Assembly: GCA_016124375.1 (NCBI GenBank)
Contig: WGNV01000003.1
Coordinates: 248,001-312,000 of the forward strand
DNA from: Tepidisphaera sp.
Lineage (GTDB): Bacteria; Planctomycetota; Phycisphaerae; Phycisphaerales; UBA1924
Length of the DNA stretch: 64,000 nt
Reading direction: 5' to 3'
The number at the start of each line of letters is the position of its first letter. The stretch's first letter is position 1. The translations under genes were made by a program, and so were the position numbers. Below, piece after piece: positions 33,377 to 41,479 of this stretch. Under the pieces are notes generated by a model that saw only the letters and a program-made list of their open reading frames with translations, was not told the origin of the DNA and searched no databases.

Positions 33377-34348
33377 ATGCTCCTCACGCACATGGCGGTG
33401 CTGAGGCTCGGGCCAGGCGGGGACTACGTGACCGAGTTCGGCGAGAGCGCCGAGCAGCGGGCCCGTCTCATCCGGCGCAAGGGCCGTGAGAACATGACGA
33501 TTTCTGACGCGGCGGGCTTTGGCCGCCCTGGAAGCGCGGGATCTGGTCGGGCAGAGCATCGAGAGACAGCCGGCGTACCCGCGTACGGCTTGGAGCACGG
33601 TTGGGAGCGAATGGCCCCGGACGGCCGTGGTGGCCCGATCTTGGGCAAAGTTTCGGGCGAGTGTTCTGGCGAGGGTTCGGGCAAGCGTGCGGGCGAGTCA
33701 GCTCGTCGTTCGAGCGGGTTCGTCGCACGGGCGGGGACGAGCGGAGCCACGACCGAGGACGCAGCGCTCTGCGTGGGCGACCTGGCCGCGGCTCAGCAGG
33801 AGTTGGTCGCCCAGGGCGCCCGCCTGGACACGCTCCGCGATGGTTGGCAAGGCTGGCGAGCCTGGTTGACCAGCCTGCTGGCGGAGGTGCTGACCTCCGC
33901 CGGACGGGCGGCCCAGGCGGCGGGGGCGGCCCTGATCGCCCAACGCCCGCAGCCCAGGACGTTTCAAGCCCTTTGGGGGGAAGAGATTGAGGACGATTCC
34001 CACACCCGCGTGTTGGCCCCGGAAACGCTGGATCGGGCGGCGAACACCCAAGCCCAACCCGCTCCAGCAGCACCCTCCGGCGGCTCGTCGGGCGTCCACA
34101 CCCGCACGCGGCAGACAGATCACCCAGTTGAAAGGACGGAAACCTATGAACCTGACACCCAAGCAGTTACGAATTCTCCAACTGATCCGGGATTGGCGCA
34201 TCCGCCGCGGCTACTCCCCGACGATGCAAGAACTCGCGGACGAGATCGGCGTCAGCAAGGTCACGGTCTTCGAGCACGTCGAGGCGCTCATCAAGAAGGG
34301 CGCCCTGGTGCGCGAGCCGAACAAGGCTCGCTCTTTGTCGATCGCTGA
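33377..34348 (+). CDS. Uncertain reading frame upstream of and overlapping lexA
   Basis: The ATG at 33377 follows AAAGGA by seven bases and opens MLLTHMAVLRLGPGGDYVTE with high GC3. Codon use then worsens between about 33510 and 33740, where the frame one base ahead reads better (ALEARDLVGQSIERQ and on). It recovers from about 33760 (AAQQELVAQGARLDTLRDGW). The frame runs 203 nt into lexA, which is unusual. Possible explanations are a real protein ending in lexA, a gene with two compensating frameshifts, or non-coding DNA. No family was recognised. Coordinates are the longest consistent frame and should be treated as provisional. Confidence 0.35.
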   Translation: MLLTHMAVLRLGPGGDYVTEFGESAEQRARLIRRKGRENMTISDAAGFGRPGSAGSGRAEHRETAGVPAYGLEHGWERMAPDGRGGPILGKVSGECSGEGSGKRAGESARRSSGFVARAGTSGATTEDAALCVGDLAAAQQELVAQGARLDTLRDGWQGWRAWLTSLLAEVLTSAGRAAQAAGAALIAQRPQPRTFQALWGEEIEDDSHTRVLAPETLDRAANTQAQPAPAAPSGGSSGVHTRTRQTDHPVERTETYEPDTQAVTNSPTDPGLAHPPRLLPDDARTRGRDRRQQGHGLRARRGAHQEGRPGARAEQGSLFVDR

Positions 34349-34766
34349 CGGCATCGCGGTGCCCGACGAGGCACGCCCCCTGCGCTTCCCGCTGGTGGGC
34401 AAGATCGCCGCGGGCAACCCGATCGAGAAGGTCGCCGACACCGACGAGGTCGACCTCGCCGACGTGCTGGTGGGCTCGATGCGCGGGGCCAACTCCACGT
34501 TCGCGCTCAAGGTCGAAGGCGACTCGATGCGCGACGAGGGCATCCTTGACGGCGACTTCGTGCTGATCGAGCGCACCCAGACCGCCGGCAACGGCGACAA
34601 GGTCGTCGCCCTGCTGCCCGACGGCTCGACCACGCTGAAGACCTTCTTCCGCGAGGACGATCACATCCGCCTGCAGCCCGCCAACCCGCAGTTCGAGCCC
34701 ATCCGGGTGAAGTACTGCCAGGTGCAGGGCATCGTCAAGGGCGTCGTTCGCCGCTACGGACGGTGA
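34146..34766 (+). CDS. lexA: LexA repressor
   Basis: A 206-residue S24-family repressor. The N-terminal winged helix-turn-helix is LTPKQLRILQLIRDWRIRRG with recognition helix region TMQELADEIGVSKVTVFEHV. The self-cleavage site is the Ala-Gly pair in KIAAGNPIE (A89-G90). The catalytic Ser is S127 in EGDSMRDEG and the Lys is K152 in GDKVVALLP. LexA represses SOS genes until RecA filaments trigger its cleavage. The ATG at 34146 follows AAAGGA. The recognition helix differs from the well-studied proteobacterial and Firmicute ones, so its operator is not predictable from the literature; the palindrome at 33060-33086 is a candidate. Confidence 0.95.
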   Translation: MNLTPKQLRILQLIRDWRIRRGYSPTMQELADEIGVSKVTVFEHVEALIKKGALVREPNKARSLSIADGIAVPDEARPLRFPLVGKIAAGNPIEKVADTDEVDLADVLVGSMRGANSTFALKVEGDSMRDEGILDGDFVLIERTQTAGNGDKVVALLPDGSTTLKTFFREDDHIRLQPANPQFEPIRVKYCQVQGIVKGVVRRYGR

Positions 34767-35297
34767 GTGCGGCAAGGCACCGGGCCGCCACGCCAAACAC
34801 GAGCCCGAAGCGCGAGCGAGGGTCTCAAAGATGTCCACGTGGCGAAACGCGCCATGAAATAGTTGAGCAACTCTGTCGAGCCAGTTTTTGTTCTGGCTCT
34901 TCGGCGGGCTCGCATCCTCGGGCTGGAAACCGCGGGCGTGCCGCCTGCGCGGCGAGTGCTTGTGCTTGGCCCCGGCGGCAAGCCGCCCGCTCCCGGTTCT
35001 ACCTCCCCCTTTCGGTTCCGCGGCATCCGAGCGTCGCATCGGTCGGGACAATCAAGGGTTCAGCGACATAGCCGGGTGATTGGGAGGCCAGCCGGACGGA
35101 GCGTAGTCCGAGATCGGGCCCGGGCGGCATGCCCCGCGCACGTGGCGTCTCTTCGGGGCTGGCGTGGCGAGGCTGCAACTGCTCTGCACCCGGCGGCTCG
35201 GATGAATCGGGCGGCTTCCGATCCATCCAAGACGAATCATGACATGTGTGGTCGCGCGGGCCGACGCGGGACGGAACGCCGGCTCACCGCCAGGCTG
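34767..35297. other. Non-coding stretch after lexA
   Basis: About 530 nt between convergent lexA and the SWIM-protein gene. It contains a family C repeat (34799-34826) and GC-rich blocks such as GGCGGCAAGCCGCC that are weakly palindromic. Frames that are open here have random-looking composition, so no gene is called. Confidence 0.55.
34799..34826 (+). repeat. Dispersed repeat family C, copy 2
   Basis: ACGAGCCCGAAGCGC followed by GAGCGAGGGTCTC. This is the full form of the element, matching the inverted copies at 41448-41474 and 44443-44472. Confidence 0.8.
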
Positions 35298-36464
35298 TCA
35301 CGCCTCGTCTGAATCCGATGGCTCGTGCCGTTCGCCATCGCTGTGCTGCTCGTCGGCCGACTCGGGCAGCGGGTCGGCGGCGGGCGCGTCTTCGCGGGCG
35401 GCGTGGCTGATGGTTTCGTAGCAGCTCGCCAGCAGGCCCACCAGCGGGAACTGGGCCTGGAAGGGGCTCTGGCCCAGGCGGCGCAGCAGCGGGTGGCTCA
35501 CCGGGGGCGGGCTCAGGGGCAGGTCGACTTCCGCAAGTTCCGGGCCGGGTTCCCAGAACCGGGCGATGACTTCTTCAAGCGGCTGCCCGGGATTGTCGGT
35601 GACGCCCGAGATGTGCTGCACATAGACGGGCTGGCGGTCGCCCGGCGGGGCGCCGGCGGCGGCGCGGCGGTCGCGAAGGCGTTCGAGCAGTTCACGCCCA
35701 TCCAGCCCCCGCAGCGAGAACATCAGGAACGGCTCGGTGGCCAGACGCTGGGCAACCAGGTAGGCCACACAGCAGAGGTGCTTGCACCACTTGGGGTCGG
35801 GGGCGGGCCCTTCGGGGCGGGGCTCGGCAGTGGAATCAGCCGCGGCTGGGGCTTGAGCGCCCTGGGTGTGCTCGGCGCAGGTGCACGAGACCGTGAGTTC
35901 GGCGGGCTCGGTGGGGAAGAGTTTGAGCCCGCGGGGCGCGAAGACGTCTTCGATGTTGGTGGGCAGTTCGCCCGAGAGCAGCTTTGCGGCGTAGATGGCG
36001 CCCGCCGCCATGGACTCGACGACAGGCTCCCAGCCGGGCTCGGGGATGACACTGAGCGTGATGCTGACGGTGTACGGGCGATCGGCGCGGCCTTGCACGC
36101 TGGCTTCGATCTTGCCCGGGGTGTTGGCGAGGCGCTTGGTCTGGCCCAGCTTGGCGTATTCGAGACCTTCAGCCAAGCGCGCACCGATGGCGGCTTGTTC
36201 GGCCAGGCGCAGCCAGCGCTGGGCGGCCCAGAGGGTGGGGCCTTCGACAGAGCCGCCGGCGAGTTTGAGCCCGCCCCGCACGCGACGCGGATGAAGCAGC
36301 TGCTTGGGCGCGGGAGCGTTGCCGGAGGCGGGCGGCTGCGAAACGAAGGCCGAAGGGGGCGGCGGCGGACGACGCACCATTCGCAGCGACTCGGGGATTC
36401 CTTGGCGAAGGGCGCGGGCCGCACGTTCGTCGGCTGGATTGGGCTTTCGTTCGTTTGTGTCCAA
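35298..36464 (-). CDS. SWIM zinc-finger protein
   Basis: About 388 residues if TTG 36464 is the start; TTG 36584 and ATG 36380 are alternatives. An N-terminal region with WAAQRWLRLAEQAAIGARLAEG, KIEASVQGRADRPYTVSITL precedes a SWIM-type finger: CTC in LTVSCTCAEH and CKH in PKWCKHLCCVAYLVAQRL, giving C-x-C-x(n)-C-x-H with an Ala/Pro/Glu-rich spacer between the halves. This layout matches the bacterial SWIM proteins often found beside SNF2-type helicases; no helicase is adjacent here. The C-terminal tail is acidic (SADEQHSDGERHEPSDSDEA). The function is unknown. It follows phoU on the minus strand. Confidence 0.75.
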   Translation of the reverse strand: MDTNERKPNPADERAARALRQGIPESLRMVRRPPPPPSAFVSQPPASGNAPAPKQLLHPRRVRGGLKLAGGSVEGPTLWAAQRWLRLAEQAAIGARLAEGLEYAKLGQTKRLANTPGKIEASVQGRADRPYTVSITLSVIPEPGWEPVVESMAAGAIYAAKLLSGELPTNIEDVFAPRGLKLFPTEPAELTVSCTCAEHTQGAQAPAAADSTAEPRPEGPAPDPKWCKHLCCVAYLVAQRLATEPFLMFSLRGLDGRELLERLRDRRAAAGAPPGDRQPVYVQHISGVTDNPGQPLEEVIARFWEPGPELAEVDLPLSPPPVSHPLLRRLGQSPFQAQFPLVGLLASCYETISHAAREDAPAADPLPESADEQHSDGERHEPSDSDEA

Positions 36465-36550
36465 GCCTGAAGCGTTGGGGGGGAAAGGGGCGGCGTCCAG
36501 TGGGGGGTGGGTGAAAGCCGCGCAAAGGTTGGGGGCGCGAGGCGAGCGGC

Positions 36551-37261
36551 TCAGCCGGTCTGGTGGCGGCCGGTCTGGACCCAACTGGTCTGGGTGTGCC
36601 GCACGATCGCGCCGGTGGTGAGATAGATCACCTGCTCGGCGATGTTGGTGCAGTGGTCGGCGATCACTTCACACTGGTTGGCGATGTCGTGCAGCAGGAA
36701 CGCGAACTCGGGGGTGATCTGGCCCTTGGCCAGGCGTTCCTGGGCTTGCTTCAGCACGGCGTCTTTGAACGCGGTGACGGCGTGCTGGCTCTGCAGCACG
36801 ATGTTGGCCAGCTGCGGGTTGTTGCGGGCGACCGAGGTGTTGCAGTCGCGCAGGATGCCGATGACGCTGTTGGCCATCACGCGGAAGGTATCGGGGAAGG
36901 GGCCGGAGGCCTGCTGCGGCGTGAGGGCCGCCTGAGCGATCTCGACGGCGACGTCGGCGGCGCGTTCGAGTTCGTTGTTGATCTTGACGACCATCAGCAC
37001 CGAGCGGAGCTGGGTCGCGTCGAGCTCGGCGCCTTGGCGGGTGGCGTCGGTGAGCAGGGCCACGGAAGCCTGCTCGATGGCGACATCGACGCGGTCGACC
37101 TCGTCATCTTGGGCGATGGCCCAGTTGGCGCGTTCGGCGTTGTGATCGAAGAGGGCGGCGAAGGCGGCCTCGAGCATGGACTGGACGCGGCGACCCTGCC
37201 CGGCAAGGTCGCCCTTGAGGCTTTCGATCCGCTGGATGAAACCTTCGGAAGAGGTGGGCAT
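36551..37261 (-). CDS. phoU: PhoU-family phosphate signalling protein
   Basis: A 236-residue all-helical protein with two similar halves, each carrying the PhoU metal-binding type segment: DDEVDRVDVAIEQASV in the first half and IANQCEVIADHCTNIAEQVIYL in the second. INNELERAADVAVEIAQ closes the first bundle. PhoU links the Pst phosphate transporter to the PhoR/PhoB two-component system and limits phosphate uptake. No pst or phoBR genes are adjacent. The ATG at 37261 was chosen as the frame's first start; no clear ribosome-binding site. Confidence 0.88.
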   Translation of the reverse strand: MPTSSEGFIQRIESLKGDLAGQGRRVQSMLEAAFAALFDHNAERANWAIAQDDEVDRVDVAIEQASVALLTDATRQGAELDATQLRSVLMVVKINNELERAADVAVEIAQAALTPQQASGPFPDTFRVMANSVIGILRDCNTSVARNNPQLANIVLQSQHAVTAFKDAVLKQAQERLAKGQITPEFAFLLHDIANQCEVIADHCTNIAEQVIYLTTGAIVRHTQTSWVQTGRHQTG

Positions 37262-37322
37262 GCGGGAAAGGGGTCCGTGGGTTGGGCAAGGCTATACCGG
37301 TGGAGGTTTCGCGGGTAGCGGT

Positions 37323-37343
37323 TCGCCGACTTCCTATCGGCGA
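37323..37343. promoter_or_regulatory. Inverted repeat between phoU and eno
   Basis: TCGCCGA, seven bases, TCGGCGA: a perfect 7-bp inverted repeat in the divergent promoter region of phoU and eno. It is an operator or hairpin candidate; no known motif matches. Confidence 0.35.
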
Positions 37344-37448
37344 ATTCCGTGCCTCAGCGTGGGTTTCGGGCGCTCGGGCGAGCTGGAAACGCGTTTCTAC
37401 CCACGGGCGGCGGGCCTGGGCTGGCCAAGTTTGCGTGAACTCGCCTAG

Positions 37449-38786
<1,338 letters not shown>

Positions 38787-38911
38787 GGGAGAGAGACGAA
38801 GAGACGAAGTGCCGTAGAGACGAAGTTCGGCGGCCGTGTAGACGGATACGAACTGATCTCTCGGGTGCTTGAACTTCGTCTCTGCGTCTCTTCGGAACTT
38901 CGTCTCTTCCT
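38787..38911 (+). repeat. Repeat family D between eno and fmt
   Basis: GAGACGAAG occurs three times in the first half of this spacer and its complement CTTCGTCTC twice in the second half. AGAGACGAAGTTC (38816-38828) and GAACTTCGTCTCT (38871-38883) form a perfect 13-bp stem. It could be a transcript hairpin behind eno or a small mobile repeat. Confidence 0.75.
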
Positions 38912-39853
38912 ATGCGAATCGTTTTTCTTGGCTCCGGCGCGTTTGGCATCCCGACCTTGGCGCACCTCGCCCGGGCGCATGAGGTCGTCGGCATCGTCAG
39001 TCAGCCCGACAAGCCCGCGGGCCGCGGCGGGCAGATGACCCCGACGCCGATCGCGGCGTGGGCAAAGGAAAACCTTCCCGGCGTGCCCCTGGTGTGCCCC
39101 GAGAAGGTGAACGCGGCGGAGATCGTCGCGCAGGTGCGGGGGTGGGCGGCCGACGCGTGGGTGGTCATCGCCTTCGGGCAGAAACTGGGCAAGGCGCTGT
39201 TGGCGGATCGCTTCGCGATCAACCTGCATGCGTCGCTGCTGCCTCGCTGGCGCGGCGCGGCCCCGATCAACGCCGCGATGGTCGCCGGGGACGAGATCAC
39301 CGGCAACAGCGTCATCACGCTGGCCGACAAGATGGACGCGGGGTTGGTGCTGGGCACGACCACGCGGCCCGTGCCGCCGGACGCGACGGCGGGGGAAGTG
39401 CATGACATGCTCGCCGCCGACGGCCCCGAGGTGGTGGAACGCGTGCTGCAACAACACGCTTCCGGCACGCTGACGCCGGTGGTGCAGGACGAAACCTTGG
39501 TCACCATCGCGGGGAAGATGAGCAAGGACGACGGCTGGGTGGATTTCACGCGCGGGGGGCGGGCTTGCCGCCAGCGGGTGCATGGGCTGACGCCCTGGCC
39601 GGGGGTGACGGTGAAGTTCCGGGAGCAGGGTTTGAAGCTGCTGCGGGTGAAGGATCACGCGCCCGGCGCGGCGGGCGTGCCGGGAGCGATCATCGACCCT
39701 GCGCGAGGGCTGGTGGCGTGCGACGGACAAAGCGTGCTGGAGTTGGTGGAGGTGCAGCCGGCGGGCAAGAAAGCGATGAAATGGGCGGATTTTTGCCGGG
39801 GGAAGCGGGTGATGGCGGGCGAGCAACTGGTCGGGCGAATGTCGGAACAATGA
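38912..39853 (+). CDS. fmt: Methionyl-tRNA formyltransferase
   Basis: A 313-residue enzyme that formylates initiator Met-tRNA using 10-formyltetrahydrofolate. The N-terminal domain has MRIVFLGSGAFGIPTL, VSQPDKPAGRGG, VVIAFGQKLGK, NLHASLLPRWRGAAPI (containing the catalytic His) and VITLADKMDAG. The C-terminal OB-like domain has WVDFTRGGRACRQRVHGLTPWPG. The ATG at 38912 begins the conserved N-terminus. The next gene starts three bases after its stop. Confidence 0.96.
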   Translation: MRIVFLGSGAFGIPTLAHLARAHEVVGIVSQPDKPAGRGGQMTPTPIAAWAKENLPGVPLVCPEKVNAAEIVAQVRGWAADAWVVIAFGQKLGKALLADRFAINLHASLLPRWRGAAPINAAMVAGDEITGNSVITLADKMDAGLVLGTTTRPVPPDATAGEVHDMLAADGPEVVERVLQQHASGTLTPVVQDETLVTIAGKMSKDDGWVDFTRGGRACRQRVHGLTPWPGVTVKFREQGLKLLRVKDHAPGAAGVPGAIIDPARGLVACDGQSVLELVEVQPAGKKAMKWADFCRGKRVMAGEQLVGRMSEQ

Positions 39854-39856
39854 AGC

Positions 39857-40504
39857 ATGTTCCAGTTCACGCTGTGGGACATTTTTGAGCCCTTGAAGCG
39901 GGCGGTGCTGGGGGAGAGCAAGCCCAAGGTGGCGGCCCGCGCGAAGCCCGCGGCCAAGCCGACCAAGCCTGCGAAGCGGACCAAGCAAGAGCAAGAGAAG
40001 ATTGGGAAGGACACAGGCCGGAGGCCTGTGCCACGAGATGGGGAAGTGGTCGCGCTTCGCGTTCGCAAGCCCCGCGCGAGCCGCTCGATGCAGCAGCGCT
40101 ACGACGACACGGTCGCCGAGATGCTGGCGAAGTACCAGGTGCGAGTCCGGAAGTGGCGGACGAGTTCATCGGGCGTGGCGTGGGAGACGACGTACACCGA
40201 CGGCACCAAGAAGCGGATGCTCGAGAGCCCGCGCCCACGCGGGCCGATGTCGATCGCGATTTTTCTGCACGAAATCGGGCACCATCACATCGGGCTGGGG
40301 GCGATTTCGCCAAGGTGCCTGGAGGAATATCACGCGTGGATGTTCGCGCTGGCCGAAATGCGAAAGCGCGGCTTGCCGATCACCGAGCGTGTCGAGAGGC
40401 GAGTGCACGCGTCGCTGCGGTACGCCGTGGGCAAGGCGATGCGGCGGGGAATCCGCGAGATTCCCGATGAGCTGCGGCCTTACATGGGCCGGCGGGCGGG
40501 GTGA
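39857..40504 (+). CDS. Putative zinc metallopeptidase (HEIGHH) with an in-frame repeat element
   Basis: 215 residues. The C-terminal half contains IFLHEIGHHHIGLGAISP (H138, E139, H142) and then LEEYHAWMFALAEM, which could supply a third ligand, as in many small gluzincin-like or ImmA-like domains. The N-terminal 50 residues are Lys/Ala/Pro-rich. Residues 52-61 (DTGRRPVPRD) are encoded by a copy of palindromic repeat family B, so an intergenic-type element has entered the gene without breaking the frame. It starts three bases after fmt and is probably co-transcribed. The protease function is inferred from the motif alone. Confidence 0.65.
   Translation: MFQFTLWDIFEPLKRAVLGESKPKVAARAKPAAKPTKPAKRTKQEQEKIGKDTGRRPVPRDGEVVALRVRKPRASRSMQQRYDDTVAEMLAKYQVRVRKWRTSSSGVAWETTYTDGTKKRMLESPRPRGPMSIAIFLHEIGHHHIGLGAISPRCLEEYHAWMFALAEMRKRGLPITERVERRVHASLRYAVGKAMRRGIREIPDELRPYMGRRAG
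40011..40039 (+). repeat. Palindromic repeat family B, copy 2, inside a gene
   Basis: CACAGGCC / GGCCTGTG around GGA, followed by CCACGAGAT. The stretch CCTGTGCCACGAGAT is identical to the minus-strand sequence beside the palindrome upstream of dnaK (17833-17855). Confidence 0.8.
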
Positions 40505-40702
40505 GCCGCGTTGCGCGGGCTGATTCGGAAACCCGCCTGCATATGCACGCATTCACGCGATGCGGCTGCAAAATAAGTTTGGTGCGACGGGCGGAAAGAT
40601 GCGTCACAACGCTCGGAACGTTGTAGCATGGACGCGTCTGCCGGGCAGGGCCCGCAAGGGTCGGAAGGCTTGTGGCGCTTCTCCCGGCATCGGAGCACAC
40701 CC
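40505..40702 (+). other. Spacer before the Pro/Ala-rich protein gene
   Basis: About 200 nt. It contains ACAACG, seven bases, CGTTGT (near 40607-40625) and an AT-richer patch (AAAATAAG), so it probably holds the promoter of the following gene. No gene is called. Confidence 0.4.
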
Positions 40703-41359
40703 GTGTCGCAATTCAAGAAAGCCGTACCCACCGCCAAGCAGATCCAGGAACAGCAGGGCAAGAAGCAGGCTGGGCAGGACCGGATGAACAAGGCGGCGGA
40801 CAAGATTCTGGAGCTGCGCAAGGGCCCATCAACCGCGGAGACGCGCGGGATGGAAGAGGCGCAGCAGATGAACGGGGCGATCGGGCGCGCCATGCGCGAC
40901 GGCGCCGAGAAGAAGCTCGGGCAACTGAACAAGCAGGCGGGCAAGGCCCTGACCGGGAACAAGATGGGTGCCGCCAAGGCGAACTCCCCCTCGCCGGCGA
41001 CGATGCAGCCCAAGCAGGGTGCAGCCCCAGGCAAGGCTTTGTCGGCGCCCGCGCCCAAGATCCTCGGCGCCCAGCCCGCGCCGCAGCGATTGCCCGCGCC
41101 GCCCAAGGCGAGCGGCGGCGCGTCGCCGGCGACTCTGACCGGCGCGCCCAAACAGGGAGCGCCCTCGGGCTCGCCGCTGTCCGCTCCGGCCAAGAAAACC
41201 CTCTCGCCCCAGCCCGCGCCCAAGAAGCTGCCCACGATGGCAAAGCCCGCCTCGCCCGCCAGACCCGCCAACCCCGCGCCGGGCCAGACGGCGTTCAAGC
41301 CGGGCGTGATTGGCAACCCGATGCGGGCGGCCTCGCCCAAGATCGGCAACAAGGGGTAA
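40703..41359 (+). CDS. Pro/Ala/Lys-rich low-complexity protein
   Basis: About 218 residues from the GTG at 40703, which follows GGAG by eight bases. Residues 1-95 look helical and charged (FKKAVPTAKQIQEQQGKKQ, AADKILELRKGPSTAETRGM). From about 95 to the end the chain is disordered and repetitive, with recurring LSAPAPK, QPAPQRLPAPPK, LSAPAKK and QPAPKKLPTM units separated by about 30-40 residues. No membrane segment or known domain. Its basic, proline-rich nature suggests an interaction or nucleic-acid-binding role, which is speculative. A double hairpin of repeat family C follows. Confidence 0.6.
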   Translation: MSQFKKAVPTAKQIQEQQGKKQAGQDRMNKAADKILELRKGPSTAETRGMEEAQQMNGAIGRAMRDGAEKKLGQLNKQAGKALTGNKMGAAKANSPSPATMQPKQGAAPGKALSAPAPKILGAQPAPQRLPAPPKASGGASPATLTGAPKQGAPSGSPLSAPAKKTLSPQPAPKKLPTMAKPASPARPANPAPGQTAFKPGVIGNPMRAASPKIGNKG

Positions 41360-41414
41360 ACGCTTTTCGCGAACGCGCGGCGGCGGGCCGACGTGCTCCA
41401 TCGACTCCATGAAC

Positions 41415-41474
41415 AAGCGAGGGTCTCTTTGGCGTCTTGACGCCGGGGAGACCCTCGCTTGCGCTTCGGGCTCG
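41415..41474. repeat. Double hairpin of repeat family C between convergent genes
   Basis: AAGCGAGGGTCTC (41415-41427) and GAGACCCTCGCTT (41448-41460) form a perfect 13-bp stem; inside it GGCGTC-TT-GACGCC forms a second hairpin. GCGCTTCGGGCTCG (41461-41474) completes the element, matching the family C core in reverse. It lies between convergent genes and could end both transcripts, though no long T-tract follows. Confidence 0.8.
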
Positions 41475-41479
41475 AATTT

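Noticed and set aside
34863-35312. A 149-codon plus-strand frame after lexA
   Set aside because: Composition is random-like with no domain, no good ribosome-binding site and a repeat just upstream. It was left as non-coding.
38787-38911. CRISPR-like array from repeated GAGACGAAG units
   Set aside because: Units are only nine bases, irregularly spaced and present in both orientations, with no spacers of constant length and no cas genes.
40505-40702. A tRNA or structured RNA gene in this spacer
   Set aside because: No cloverleaf-compatible arms or conserved T-loop (GTTCRANNC) sequence was found.
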